This document shows positions 1 to 9,995 of a stretch of 64,000 bases of DNA, piece after piece. Under the pieces are notes generated by a model that was not told the DNA's origin, did not search any database, and saw only the letters and a list, made by a program, of their open reading frames with translations. Made by a program: the position numbers and the translations under genes. This DNA comes from Paraburkholderia haematera (GTDB lineage: Bacteria; Pseudomonadota; Gammaproteobacteria; Burkholderiales; Burkholderiaceae). Within the stretch, counting starts at the first letter, position 1, and each line of letters opens with the position of its first letter. Location: NCBI RefSeq assembly GCF_905220975.1, contig NZ_CAJNBK010000001.1:372001-436000 (forward strand), read 5' to 3'.

Positions 1-3000
1 GCGTACTCGCGCGCAAACGCCGTGGAGACCGATTTGCTGAACGCCAGATCGGCCACCAGCGCGCCAAGCCCGAGGAACGGATTGATCACGGTCGCGGCGA
101 TCACGGCAGCACCGGCGCTGATGGTCGGCACAACCTGCACGTGCAGATCCTGGGTTTCCTGCGCCAGATCCACCGAGCCCTTCATCTCAGCACGGGCCGG
201 CGCCGTCACCATCTCGAAGTTCTCGGTGCGGCCAATGCCATTGTGAATCTCGCCCGTACCGGTGACGCGCTCGAACGGTAGCCCTTCGCCGATCACGTCG
301 CGGAAATTGAGCGTTGCGACACGCTCAAGGCTTTGCAGACTGAGCAGGCCCAGCAGTTTCGCGACGCCCGGGTCGACTTTGAGAATCTGCCCATGGCGCA
401 GATCGACGGCCAGATTGCCGTTGAGCGTCGGATAGTCGATGGCGGTCGGGCCGCCGCGCCACACAACCTTGCCCGACAGCGTACCGTTGCCGGCCTTGAT
501 CGTGTGCGGTTTGCCAAAACGCTCCAGCAGTGCGCCGGCGTCCTTGATGTCGAGTTTGAAATTGAACACGGTACGGCGTGGCGTTGTTTCGTCGGCGGCG
601 TTGCCAAGGCCTGTCGACGTGCGCCAGTTCGCGGTGGCGGTCAGCGTGGCGGCGGGATTGGTGATGTCGAGCTTGTCGAGCTGCCAGACCGGCACGCCGT
701 CTTCCTGGAAGTTGTGTGCGTCGACTTCGAGCCGGCCAATGTTGCGATCGCGCACGATCAACTCGTTGACCACCAGATCGATCGACGGCATGTTCTGCGC
801 CGGCGCGGACATGGCCTGGCCGAGCAGATCCTTGTCGGTGGCCGAGGGAATCACCACGCGGGCAAAGCGCGCCTGAAGCGTGCCCGGCGATTCCTTATTG
901 GCGCCGGGCAGCCAGGAAACGTGGCCCGACACCTGGTTCGACGCGATATTGGCCTGCCATTTATTGTCCGCATGCGACGCGCCGACGATCACGCTGTCCC
1001 AGTGCCGCTTGAGCAGCGTCAGTGTGCCGATGTGCAGCGCGAAGCGGTTCGGCAAAAATTGGGCGAGGGTCGGATTCGGCGCAGCCGGCGCTGCCGCGGC
1101 TGCGGGGGCTTCCTTGTTGCGCATCTGCGTAACGAGCGTGCGCCAGGCGTCGGCGTCGAACGCTTCGAGCTCGACGGCGGCGATCACGCCATCGGACGGC
1201 AAGTCGGCGGGCTTGTTGACGCCGATCGCGCCGCTCACGACCGTTGGCGGTGTTTTGGGCTGGTAACGCAGCAGGTACGTGGCGGCGATCGGACCGAAGG
1301 TGAGATCGGCGCGTTCCAGACCGGCCTCGCCCGCGCCGGTCGACGGACCGACCGCGAAGTGCAACGGCATTGGCGTGCCGACCGGTTTGTCGAACGGTGC
1401 GGGGAAGTCGAGCGCAAGGCCGCTCAGATCGGAGTTCGCCGTGACCTCCGGCAAGCGCCCCTTGGCGCCGCGCACGCTGAGCGCGTAGGGCGCGCTGCCG
1501 CTCATGCGCGTCAGCACCTGGGCGGCCGGGCCATGCAGATTCAGGCCGCGCGCGGCATCCACGGCGATGTGGCCGCCGAGGGTGAGCGCATACGTGCCGT
1601 CCTGCTTCAGGCCGCCGTTCGCATGCACGTCACCGCCGAGGAACTGGCCCGAGAGCCGGTCGAGCTGCGCCGTATGTTCGGTAAAGTGCACCTTGCCGTT
1701 CAGTTGCGACAACGGCGGCACGTTATCGACGGTCAAACGATTGTTCTGGAAGCCCACCGCGCCTTCCACGCCGATATGCGGCTTCGGCGTGCGCGGCACG
1801 GTCAGTTTGAGCGCGAGCGCGGCGGGCCCTTCGGCGTGCACTTTCTCGGTCGCATGTTTGGACATGATGCCGAGCGAGCTTTCGTTGACGTAGTCGAGCA
1901 TGTCGGCAAGCGGCCCGCGGCCGTTGCCCGTGATGACGAGGTCGGACGCCTTCGTGCCTAGATCGTCGATCCTGCCGTTCACCTTGTTCAAAGCGACCTG
2001 CTTGTAACGGGCGCGGTCGACATCGAAGCGCAGCACGTTCTGCTTGAGCTCGAACACGCCGTCGATGCCATCCAGCGGCGGCCAGACGTTCGGCGTGCCG
2101 TTCTTCATCTTGCGCGGCGGGTACGGTGACGGGTCGAACTTGCCGCCCTTGAACGGCGCGACGATATGGAAGATTCCGGCTTCCGGCGCGCGGGAGTAGG
2201 GGAATTTGGTCAGATCGCCATGAATTTCGATTGTCGCGCCGTGCGATACGCCGGCTTGCAGCCCATGGCCAAGGTAGATGCGCAACTTTTCGCTGATGCT
2301 GGTCGGCAGATAGCGGACGATGCGCGCGACTTGCGCCCGCTGGAAGTCGGCTTTCAGGTCGAGGGAGCCGCGTCCATGTCCCGGGTTGCTGTAATCGGCG
2401 GTGGCGGTAGCGTCGGCGTCCGCGTTCGAGATGCCGAAGTCGGCCAGCTTGACGGCGAAGGCACGGTGATTTTCACCCGGCGCTTTTGGCGCGATCGTCC
2501 AGTCGGCCCGGCCGTGCATGCGATCGAGCTTCAGCCGCGGGTCGTCGAACACGCCCGGCAGCGTAATCGCGACGTTGGAGGTGTCGAGCGTCGCGGTGCC
2601 GTGGTTTTCGTCGGCGTCGACCGTGCCCCACAGGTTTTCGATGCCGGGAATGCCCGCGCGCGGGTGATTCAGCGGGGTGAGCCCCGGCGGCGGTTCCTGC
2701 GCGGCGATGCTGATGCCCTGCAGGTCGCCCTTGAAACGATAGCGCTCAATCGGCTCGGCGCCGCTCGGCCGGTGGTCGCTGCCCGCTTCGCCGGATTCGG
2801 GTTTGCCGCGTTCGACTTCAATCACGTAGTTCGCCACCATGCCACGCGGATTGAAGCGCACCAGATTGTTCAGCAAGGGTCGCGGGAACGGCAGCGCGCG
2901 GGCGAATTCGGCGAGGATGCCCAGGTCGACGCGATCGCCGCTGACGCTGACGAATTGCCCATGCTGCAGCGAGGCGGTCCGGTACTGGCCGTTCAGCGTG

Positions 3001-4094
3001 GTTAGCGCGAGGGTGCGGGTGAGCGGCGTACCGTCGTCGAGCGGCGGCTGACCGAGCTCGGCGCGCAAATTCTTCAGTTGCAGCGTGTAGTCGCCCGGGC
3101 CGACCCCGACACGCCATGAGAAATTGGCGATCGGCACGACCAGCTTGGGCTGGGTTGGGCGTACCCGCATCGAGACATTTGTGCCGGCCAGCTTGCCGCT
3201 CGCCGACGTCATATGGCCATCGGCGAAGTCGGCCCAGATCGCATTGTCGATGCGGCCGGCGAACATCTCGATCGGGATATTGATGTAGCGCGCAAGGGTC
3301 GGCAGATCGACCGGACCGGTCGACATATAGACCTGGCCGGCCCAGTTGACCGGCTTGCCGATCGCGGAGAGGCGGGCGTGCCTGAAATGTGTGCGGAAGT
3401 CGATCGGCCCATGCAGCACCTGGCCGTCGGCGGGCGCTTGCAACGCGAGCCGGTGATCGTAGCCGTCGTTGAGAATCGCGATCCGGATGTCGCGTAGGGC
3501 GAGTTTCGGCGCGTCGTGCTGGGCGTCGCGCCAACGCAGCACGCCGCCGCGCACCACGATCGCCTGTTGGCGCAATAGCCAGGTGGAGAGCGTGTCGTTG
3601 CCGCTGTGCCGGGTGGGCACCGGCACGCCCGCCACCGAAATCACGCCGTCGCTGCTGCGCGACACCAGCACGTCCGGTTGATCGACAATCAGGCTGGAAA
3701 GCGCGGGATGGAATTGCCACAGCGACTTCCACGAGAGCGTGGCGGTGGCGTGCGGAATAGTCAGCGCCGCTTTGCCTTCATGGTCGCGGATGACGATATC
3801 GGTGACGTCGAGGCCCGGCTGAAAACCGCTCCAATGCGGCGCCAGCTTGCCGATGGTGAACTGCGTGTGCAGCTTCTCGGAGACCGTGGCTTCGATGCGC
3901 GGCCGGAACGAGTCGACGCGCGGCAGCACCACGTAACGCAGGCCAAGAAAGAGCGCCGCCGCGATGAAGTAAAAGGCGAGTGCGAACGCCAGCAACACAT
4001 GGGACGTCCGATGCAACACCACGTGGGCGGTTCCGCTCGCGGGCCGGACCTGCCTGGTTTCGTGCGGGTCGGCGGATTCGTTTCGCTCGGACAT
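1..4094 (-). CDS. yhdP: YhdP-family AsmA-like envelope protein (3' end missing)
   Basis: A single leftward frame stays open from the ATG at 4092-4094 to the window edge, giving at least 1364 residues with no stop. The N-terminus MSERNESADP is followed by one membrane segment (around residues 28-52, ALAFYFIAAALFLGLRYVV) and then a very long, low-complexity beta-rich region with recurring GxL/IDLP patterns, as in the AsmA-like/DUF3971 family. The last visible part, KVDPGVAKLLGLLSLQSL and a glycine/alanine-rich hydrophobic stretch ending in AFAREY, is typical of the YhdP C-terminus, so only a few residues are missing. Family members span the periplasm and are implicated in phospholipid transport to the outer membrane. 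It is divergent from glnE. Function is by family; the continuous frame is seen directly. Confidence 0.88.
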   Translation of the reverse strand, partial: MSERNESADPHETRQVRPASGTAHVVLHRTSHVLLAFALAFYFIAAALFLGLRYVVLPRVDSFRPRIEATVSEKLHTQFTIGKLAPHWSGFQPGLDVTDIVIRDHEGKAALTIPHATATLSWKSLWQFHPALSSLIVDQPDVLVSRSSDGVISVAGVPVPTRHSGNDTLSTWLLRQQAIVVRGGVLRWRDAQHDAPKLALRDIRIAILNDGYDHRLALQAPADGQVLHGPIDFRTHFRHARLSAIGKPVNWAGQVYMSTGPVDLPTLARYINIPIEMFAGRIDNAIWADFADGHMTSASGKLAGTNVSMRVRPTQPKLVVPIANFSWRVGVGPGDYTLQLKNLRAELGQPPLDDGTPLTRTLALTTLNGQYRTASLQHGQFVSVSGDRVDLGILAEFARALPFPRPLLNNLVRFNPRGMVANYVIEVERGKPESGEAGSDHRPSGAEPIERYRFKGDLQGISIAAQEPPPGLTPLNHPRAGIPGIENLWGTVDADENHGTATLDTSNVAITLPGVFDDPRLKLDRMHGRADWTIAPKAPGENHRAFAVKLADFGISNADADATATADYSNPGHGRGSLDLKADFQRAQVARIVRYLPTSISEKLRIYLGHGLQAGVSHGATIEIHGDLTKFPYSRAPEAGIFHIVAPFKGGKFDPSPYPPRKMKNGTPNVWPPLDGIDGVFELKQNVLRFDVDRARYKQVALNKVNGRIDDLGTKASDLVITGNGRGPLADMLDYVNESSLGIMSKHATEKVHAEGPAALALKLTVPRTPKPHIGVEGAVGFQNNRLTVDNVPPLSQLNGKVHFTEHTAQLDRLSGQFLGGDVHANGGLKQDGTYALTLGGHIAVDAARGLNLHGPAAQVLTRMSGSAPYALSVRGAKGRLPEVTANSDLSGLALDFPAPFDKPVGTPMPLHFAVGPSTGAGEAGLERADLTFGPIAATYLLRYQPKTPPTVVSGAIGVNKPADLPSDGVIAAVELEAFDADAWRTLVTQMRNKEAPAAAAAPAAPNPTLAQFLPNRFALHIGTLTLLKRHWDSVIVGASHADNKWQANIASNQVSGHVSWLPGANKESPGTLQARFARVVIPSATDKDLLGQAMSAPAQNMPSIDLVVNELIVRDRNIGRLEVDAHNFQEDGVPVWQLDKLDITNPAATLTATANWRTSTGLGNAADETTPRRTVFNFKLDIKDAGALLERFGKPHTIKAGNGTLSGKVVWRGGPTAIDYPTLNGNLAVDLRHGQILKVDPGVAKLLGLLSLQSLERVATLNFRDVIGEGLPFERVTGTGEIHNGIGRTENFEMVTAPARAEMKGSVDLAQETQDLHVQVVPTISAGAAVIAATVINPFLGLGALVADLAFSKSVSTAFAREY

Positions 4095-4280
4095 GCTGCG
4101 GCGGGTGGGCGTATGGTAGTTTTGCGAATTAACGACGAAATGTAACACACGGGAAAGCGTCGGCGAACTTCCGGCAAACCCTTTGTGCATGCCGTCTCGC
4201 GAGCTGCGCGAGGCCGCCGGACCCGTGTGCCGCAGCAAACTGAACAACGCCGATCAAGCAACGAGCGAGCCAGACCTTTG

Positions 4281-7079
4281 ATGACCGACCCCACTCTCCT
4301 GAGTTCCAGCTATTCGCATTACGCGGCGCGCGCCGCGGCGGCCCGTCCGCAAATCGTGGCGCACGTGGCGGCGCTCGCGTCCGCCCCCCTCACCCGCGAC
4401 AGGATCGACGCGCGCTTTGACGTGTTATGCGCCGAGGCAGCAGGCGCGGGCGGCGGCCCGTTGAGCGAGGATGCACTCAAACGCGCCTTGCGCCAATTGC
4501 GCACGGAGGTTTTTTGCGCGGTGATGGAGCGCGACCTGGCGGGCGAGGCGGATGTCGCGGAAGTCACCGGCGCGATGACCGATCTGGCGGAGACGACGAT
4601 CCAGCGGGCCTTGGCCGTGGTGTCCGCCGAACTCGAAACGCTTTACGGTGAGCCGCGCGGACCACAGGGCGAGCGCCTCTCGCTCGGCGTGGTCGGGATG
4701 GGCAAGCTGGGCGGGCGTGAGTTGAATGTATCGTCGGATATCGACCTCATCTTCGTTTATGAAGAAGACGGTGAGACTGCGGGCGGTCAGCGTTCGCCGA
4801 TCGCCACGCAGGACTTTTTCACGCGTCTGGGCAAACGCCTGATCGGCGCATTGGCCGAGGTGACCGCCGACGGTTACGTGTTCCGGGTCGATATGCGTTT
4901 GCGGCCGAACGGCGATTCGGGGCCGCTCGTGTGCAGCCTCGGCATGCTCGAAGAGTATTTCTACGTGCAGGGCCGCGAGTGGGAGCGCTATGCGTGGATC
5001 AAGGGCCGGCTCGTGTCCGAAGGCGCGAGCGAGTCGGCAGAGCGGCTGCAAAAGCAGCTCGACGCGATCGTCACGCCGTTCGTCTATCGGCGTTATCTCG
5101 ACTTCGGCGTGATCAGCGCGATTCGCGCGCTGCATTTGCAGATTCGCCAGGAAGCGCAGCGGCGTGCCTCGATGCGGCCCGACAAGGCCGACGACATCAA
5201 GCTGGGCCGCGGCGGCATCCGCGAAATCGAATTCAGCGCGCAGGTATTTCAGCTGATCCGGGGCGGCCAGGATGCCGGTTTTCGGGTGCGCCCGACGCTC
5301 GCCGTGTTGCGCCACGCGGCCACGCATGGCCTGATCGATACCTCGGTGTGCGTGAAGCTTTCACAGGCGTACCGCTTCCTGCGTGAACTCGAACACCGCC
5401 TGCAGTACCGCAACGACGCGCAAACCCACGCGATGCCGGTCGATCCTGAGGAGCGTGTGGCGCTCGCGCGCGCCATGGGTTGCGACGACTATGCCGCGCT
5501 GATGCTCAAGCTCGATGCGCACCGAGAGTTGGTCGAACAGCAGTTCGACCAGATTTTCGCCGACAAGGTGAGCGGCCGCGACGGCTGCGGCGCGCCGGAA
5601 GACGGCGCGGCGGCGTGGGTCTGGAGCAGTGCGCTCGCCGACGACAGCGCTGACGACGCGCTGCGCGCGCGCCTGAACGAACTGGGCGTGCCCGAGCCGG
5701 ACGAGCTGCTGGCGCGCTTGCGCGCGGTGTGGCAGTCGTCGCGTTATGCGGGGCTCGCCGAGCGTAGCCGGCAACGCTTCGACATCGTCGCGCAGCGTGC
5801 GCTGGAAGCCGCGCGCACATTGGAGCCGCCCGAACGGCGCGGCGATACGGTGGCGCGATTTTTCGACCTGCTCGAAGCCGTGAGCCGGCGCGGCGCGTAC
5901 CTCGCGCTGCTGACGGAATATCCGCAAGCGCTGCATCGGGTGCTGTCGGTGCTGGGTGGTTCACGCTGGGCCGCGGGCTATCTGATTCGTCACCCGCAAC
6001 TGCTCGACGAACTCCTTGACGACGAGGCGATGGATAGTCCGTTCGACTGGCCTGAATTCAAGCGCACGCTGCGCTTGCGTCTGGCCGCAGCGGACGGCAT
6101 CGAGCAACAGATGGATCTGCTGCGCCACGCGCATCAGGCTGAGGTATTCCGCATCCTGCTGATCGATCTGGCCGGCAGGCTGAGTGTCGAGCATGTGAGC
6201 GACCGTTTGTCCGAACTCGCCGACGCCGTGCTCGACGTGACGCTCGAAGCGGTCTGGAAGCAGTTGGCCAAACGCCACCGCGAGGTGCCGAAGTTCGCGG
6301 TGATCGCGTACGGCAAGCTGGGCGGCAAGGAACTCGGCTACGCGTCCGACCTCGACGTCATCTTCCTCTACGACGATCCGGACGATGCCGCTGCCGACGT
6401 CTACGCCACCTACACCCGCCGCCTCATCACCTGGCTGACGACGGCGACCGGCGCGGGCACCTTGTTCGATGTCGACTTGCGGCTGCGGCCGAACGGCGAG
6501 TCGGGCCTGCTCGTCACCGATCTGGATGCGTTCCGCCGCTATCAACTGCGCGAAGGCGATGCCGCGAATACCGCCTGGGTGTGGGAGCATCAGGCGTTGA
6601 GCCGGGCGCGCTACTGCGCAGGCGACGCCGAGATCGGCGCGAAATTCGAGCAGATCCGCGAACAGGTGCTGACCACGCCGCGCGAAGCCGGGCCGCTCGC
6701 GAAGGAAATCGTCGAGATGCGCGAGCGCGTCGAGGCGGGGCATCCGAACCATACCGCGCTGTTCGACCTGAAGCACGATCGCGGCGGCATGGTCGATATC
6801 GAATTCACCGTGCAGTACTGGGTGCTGCTGCATGCGGCGAGCGATCCTGAACTGATCCGCAATACCGGCAACATTGCGTTGCTGCGTGAAGTGTCGCGCT
6901 TTGGCTTGATGAGCGAGGCGGAAGCGGAGACGGTCGGCGCGGCTTACCGGATCTACCGGAAGTTGCAGCACAAGCTGCGGCTGGATGGGATGGAGAAGGC
7001 GCGCGTCGATCCGGCGCTGGTGGTGACTCAGCGCGAGGCGGTATTGGGGCTTTGGGAGCGGGTGTTCGGTCAGGGCTGA
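4281..7079 (+). CDS. glnE: Bifunctional glutamine synthetase adenylyltransferase/deadenylyltransferase
   Basis: GlnE adds AMP to glutamine synthetase or removes it, in response to PII and glutamine, so it sets nitrogen assimilation. The 932-residue protein shows the expected duplication: a nucleotidyltransferase signature GMGKLGGRELN near residue 140 (deadenylylase half) and YGKLGGKELGYASDLD near residue 677 (adenylylase half), each followed by a DxDxxF/FLYD aspartate pair, with a KLGRGGIREIEF/DRGGMVDIEF helix motif in each half. Length matches the family (about 930-950). The frame is open 96 bases further upstream, but I chose ATG 4281 (MTDPTLLSS) because homologues begin close to this point. 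The gene is divergent from yhdP and converges on recN with only 17 bases between stops. Confidence 0.96.
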   Translation: MTDPTLLSSSYSHYAARAAAARPQIVAHVAALASAPLTRDRIDARFDVLCAEAAGAGGGPLSEDALKRALRQLRTEVFCAVMERDLAGEADVAEVTGAMTDLAETTIQRALAVVSAELETLYGEPRGPQGERLSLGVVGMGKLGGRELNVSSDIDLIFVYEEDGETAGGQRSPIATQDFFTRLGKRLIGALAEVTADGYVFRVDMRLRPNGDSGPLVCSLGMLEEYFYVQGREWERYAWIKGRLVSEGASESAERLQKQLDAIVTPFVYRRYLDFGVISAIRALHLQIRQEAQRRASMRPDKADDIKLGRGGIREIEFSAQVFQLIRGGQDAGFRVRPTLAVLRHAATHGLIDTSVCVKLSQAYRFLRELEHRLQYRNDAQTHAMPVDPEERVALARAMGCDDYAALMLKLDAHRELVEQQFDQIFADKVSGRDGCGAPEDGAAAWVWSSALADDSADDALRARLNELGVPEPDELLARLRAVWQSSRYAGLAERSRQRFDIVAQRALEAARTLEPPERRGDTVARFFDLLEAVSRRGAYLALLTEYPQALHRVLSVLGGSRWAAGYLIRHPQLLDELLDDEAMDSPFDWPEFKRTLRLRLAAADGIEQQMDLLRHAHQAEVFRILLIDLAGRLSVEHVSDRLSELADAVLDVTLEAVWKQLAKRHREVPKFAVIAYGKLGGKELGYASDLDVIFLYDDPDDAAADVYATYTRRLITWLTTATGAGTLFDVDLRLRPNGESGLLVTDLDAFRRYQLREGDAANTAWVWEHQALSRARYCAGDAEIGAKFEQIREQVLTTPREAGPLAKEIVEMRERVEAGHPNHTALFDLKHDRGGMVDIEFTVQYWVLLHAASDPELIRNTGNIALLREVSRFGLMSEAEAETVGAAYRIYRKLQHKLRLDGMEKARVDPALVVTQREAVLGLWERVFGQG

Positions 7080-7096
7080 ACTTCCAGCCCGAATGC

Positions 7097-8767
7097 CTAG
7101 GCCGCCAGCATTTCCTTCGCGTGCTTGCGGGTGGTCGCGGTGATCTCCAGTCCGCCGAGCATCCGCGCGACCTCTTCGACGCGGCTTGCGCGGTCGAGCG
7201 AGGTCACGCTGCTGACCGTGCCACCCTTGCCGTTGCCAGCCTTCGCCACCTGGAAATGATGGTCGCCACGTGCGGCGACCTGCGGCAAGTGCGTGACGCA
7301 CAGCACCTGACGCGCCTGTCCCAATTGATGCAGCAGCCGCCCAACCACTTCAGCGACGCCGCCGCCGATCCCTGTATCCACTTCGTCGAAAATCAGCGTT
7401 GGTGTCGGACTCGCGGCGCTCGCAATGACAGCCAACGCGAGACTGATCCGCGCCAGTTCTCCACCGGAGGCAACTTTCGCGAGCGGTCGCAGCGGCACGC
7501 CGGCATGACCGGCGACACGGAATTCGACCTGCTCCAGCCCATGCGCGCCGCCTTCGGGCAACTGCACCAGCGCCACTTCGAAGCTGCCGCCTTTCATTGA
7601 GAGTTCCTGCATGCCGGTGGTCACCGCGGCGGCCAGGGCCTTGCCGGCCTTGGCGCGCGCCTTCGACAGCTTTTGCGCTTCGCTCAGGAAGGCTTCTTTT
7701 GCCTTGGCAACGGCTGCGTGCAGGCTGTCGAGATCGGCTGCGGCGTCGAGCGCGGTGAGTTGCGCGCGACGGGCTTCGTGTTCATCCGGCAGCGTTTCCG
7801 GCTGCAAGCGGAATTTGCGTGCGGCCGAGTGCAGCGCGTCGAGACGCTTTTCGACCTGGGCGAGCCGGTCGGGATCCAGTTCGAGCTTCTGCGCGTAGTG
7901 GCTGAGCGAATAGGCCGCTTCCTGCAACTGGATCTCAGCCGGCTCCAGTGCCGCCAGCACGTCGTTCAGCGCTGGGTCGATCTCGGCCAGGTCGCGCACT
8001 TTCGACACGATCGAGGCGAGATGCGTGATCATCGCCTCGTCCGATTCGGACAGCGCGCCGAGTGCCCCTTGAACGCCGTCGATCAGATTGGCGGAATGCG
8101 ACAGGCGCCGGTGCTCGGTGTTGACCTCTTCCCATTCGCCCGGTTGCGGCGAAAGTTTGTCCAGTTCGGTGAGCTGCCAGGCGAGGCGCTCGCGCTCCAG
8201 TTGCAGTTCGCGGTCGCGAGTTTGCGCATGCTCGACGGCCTGAACCTTTTCACGCCACGAGCGCCATGCACGCGTGACGGTTGCAGCGGTTTCCGTGAGG
8301 CCCGCATGGGTGTCGAACAGTTCGCGTTGCGCATCCGGGCGCATCAGCAACTGGTGCGCATGTTGCCCGTGAATATCCACCAGCATTTCGCCGACTTCGC
8401 GCAACTGCGCGAGCGTCGCCGCCGTGCCGTTGATGAACGCCCGCGAGCGCCCGTTCGCATCCACCACGCGACGCAGCATCACGGTACCGCCGTGGTGGCC
8501 TTCGTCGGCGGTTGCGCCGAGCGCCAGCGCGTCGAGCCATTGCTCGACTTGCTCATGCGTGTCGAACTCCGCGGTGATGTCGGCGCGGCTCTCGCCGGTG
8601 CGCACCACGCTCGCATCGGCACGGGCGCCGAGCGCGAGCGCTAGCGCGTCGATCAGGATCGACTTGCCGGCGCCTGTTTCGCCGGAGAACACGGTAAAGC
8701 CGCTGTCGAATTCGAGATCGAGCGCGGCGACGATGACGAAGTCGCGTATCGAGAGGTGGCGAAGCAT
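7097..8767 (-). CDS. recN: DNA repair protein RecN
   Basis: SMC-like ATPase that works early in recombinational repair of double-strand breaks. The 556-residue protein starts MLRHLSIRDFVIV and has Walker A GETGAGKS near residue 30, a long central coiled-coil region rich in Glu, Gln, Leu and Arg (about residues 150-370), the signature ASGGELARISLALAV near 440, and Walker B LIFDEVDTGIGG near 465. Length is normal for RecN. It lies downstream of nadK on the same strand with a 112-base gap, so the two may be cotranscribed. I did not recognise an SOS (LexA) box in that gap. Confidence 0.97.
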   Translation of the reverse strand: MLRHLSIRDFVIVAALDLEFDSGFTVFSGETGAGKSILIDALALALGARADASVVRTGESRADITAEFDTHEQVEQWLDALALGATADEGHHGGTVMLRRVVDANGRSRAFINGTAATLAQLREVGEMLVDIHGQHAHQLLMRPDAQRELFDTHAGLTETAATVTRAWRSWREKVQAVEHAQTRDRELQLERERLAWQLTELDKLSPQPGEWEEVNTEHRRLSHSANLIDGVQGALGALSESDEAMITHLASIVSKVRDLAEIDPALNDVLAALEPAEIQLQEAAYSLSHYAQKLELDPDRLAQVEKRLDALHSAARKFRLQPETLPDEHEARRAQLTALDAAADLDSLHAAVAKAKEAFLSEAQKLSKARAKAGKALAAAVTTGMQELSMKGGSFEVALVQLPEGGAHGLEQVEFRVAGHAGVPLRPLAKVASGGELARISLALAVIASAASPTPTLIFDEVDTGIGGGVAEVVGRLLHQLGQARQVLCVTHLPQVAARGDHHFQVAKAGNGKGGTVSSVTSLDRASRVEEVARMLGGLEITATTRKHAKEMLAA

Positions 8768-8879
8768 GGAGGTCGTCTGATGAGCTTGATATTCAGGGTT
8801 CGGCAGCGGCGGCGTTCGTGTTTCGATCTTCCCGCGGTCTGGCTTTCCGGCTTTCCGGCGGTCCGGTGTTCCGGGCCGC

Positions 8880-9782
8880 TCAGGGCTTGGTATCTTCTTC
8901 GTGCGACGGATATTCGTTCCAGTGCAGCTTCTTGCGCAGCGTCGCGAAATGGCTGTAGCCGACCGGGTGCAGCATTGGCACTGTATGACGCGAGCGGCGC
9001 ACCTCGATCGTGTCGCCCAATTCCAGCGAGGTGAACGACTGCATGTCGAAATTGACGTTTACTTCCCGGCCCGAGACGATCTGGATGCTGACCTTCGAGT
9101 CGTCCGGCAGCACGATTGGCCGGTTCGACAGCGCATGCGGCGCGATCGGCACCAGCACGATGCCTTGTAATTGCGGGTGCAGGATCGGCCCCTGCGAGGA
9201 CAGCGCGTAGGCGGTCGAGCCCGTAGGTGTGGCGACGATCAGGCCGTCCGAGCGCTGGTTGTACATGAACCGCCCGTCCACCGAGACATGCAGTTCCGCC
9301 ATTCCCGAGAAACCGCTGCGGTTCACCACCACGTCGTTGAAGGCAAGTGCGTGGTAGATCGGATTGCCGTCGCGCATGATGCGCGCTTCAAGCAGCATGC
9401 GCTCTTCGCGCTCAAAGTTGCCGGAGAGCATTTGCGGCACGATCTCGCGCATGTCGGAGATCGGAATGTCGGTAATGAAGCCGAGCCGCCCGTGGTTGAT
9501 GCCGATCAGCGGCGTGCGGTAGGGCGCAAGCTGGCGGCCAATGCCCAGCATCGTGCCGTCGCCGCCCAGCACCACCGCAACGTCGGCGCGCGCGCCGATC
9601 TCGGCGGGACGCAGCGCCGGATAGTCGGTGACGCCGATCTCGGCGGCGGTGTCGGCTTCGAACACGACCTCGAAGCCGCGCCTCGCGATGCACGAGGCGA
9701 GCTCGGTCAGCGGCTCGCCAATGCCCGGCGTATTGTTGCGCCCGACGAGCGCGACGGTCTTGAACTGGCTAGTCACTTGCAT
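8880..9782 (-). CDS. nadK: NAD kinase (ATP-NAD kinase)
   Basis: Phosphorylates NAD to NADP in the cytoplasm. The 300-residue protein contains the diagnostic GGDGTMLG motif near residue 72, the FNDVVVNR segment near 149 (the conserved Asn-Asp/Glu site), and the glycine/threonine-rich [15 protein letters not shown] stretch near 185 that lines the NAD site. Length is standard (about 290-300). The ATG at 9780-9782 gives [10 protein letters not shown], in line with homologues. It is divergent from hrcA across a 213-base intergenic region, a gene order common in Burkholderiales, and is followed by recN. Confidence 0.97.
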   Translation of the reverse strand: MQVTSQFKTVALVGRNNTPGIGEPLTELASCIARRGFEVVFEADTAAEIGVTDYPALRPAEIGARADVAVVLGGDGTMLGIGRQLAPYRTPLIGINHGRLGFITDIPISDMREIVPQMLSGNFEREERMLLEARIMRDGNPIYHALAFNDVVVNRSGFSGMAELHVSVDGRFMYNQRSDGLIVATPTGSTAYALSSQGPILHPQLQGIVLVPIAPHALSNRPIVLPDDSKVSIQIVSGREVNVNFDMQSFTSLELGDTIEVRRSRHTVPMLHPVGYSHFATLRKKLHWNEYPSHEEDTKP

Positions 9783-9995
9783 GCCGGCATTACACCATAG
9801 GTAGGGCCTGAAAAGAACCGCAGAAAGACCCGGTAGCGAGCCTGCTCAAGCGGGCGCGAGCGGATTGGGCGATTATCGTTAGAATGGTGAAATCTTGATG
9901 ACATGCGCGCCGGTTGTAGTCCGGCGGCGCGATAGTCAGGGGGTGGCGCCGTTAGCGCTCGCTGTAGTCGTGTCATTGAGCTAAAATTTTCCGTC

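Noticed and set aside
333..1961. Rightward 542-residue ORF
   Set aside because: It is the antisense shadow of the YhdP-like gene; composition is Arg/Gly/Ala/His-rich without family features.
8830..8880. Imperfect short repeats of CTTTCCGG between nadK and recN
   Set aside because: Only a few degenerate copies; probably chance in GC-rich spacer DNA.
9952..9984. CIRCE-like inverted repeat before hrcA
   Set aside because: TTAGCGCTC is followed by a right arm of only 6/9 matches with 15 bases between arms instead of 9, so it is not a convincing CIRCE.
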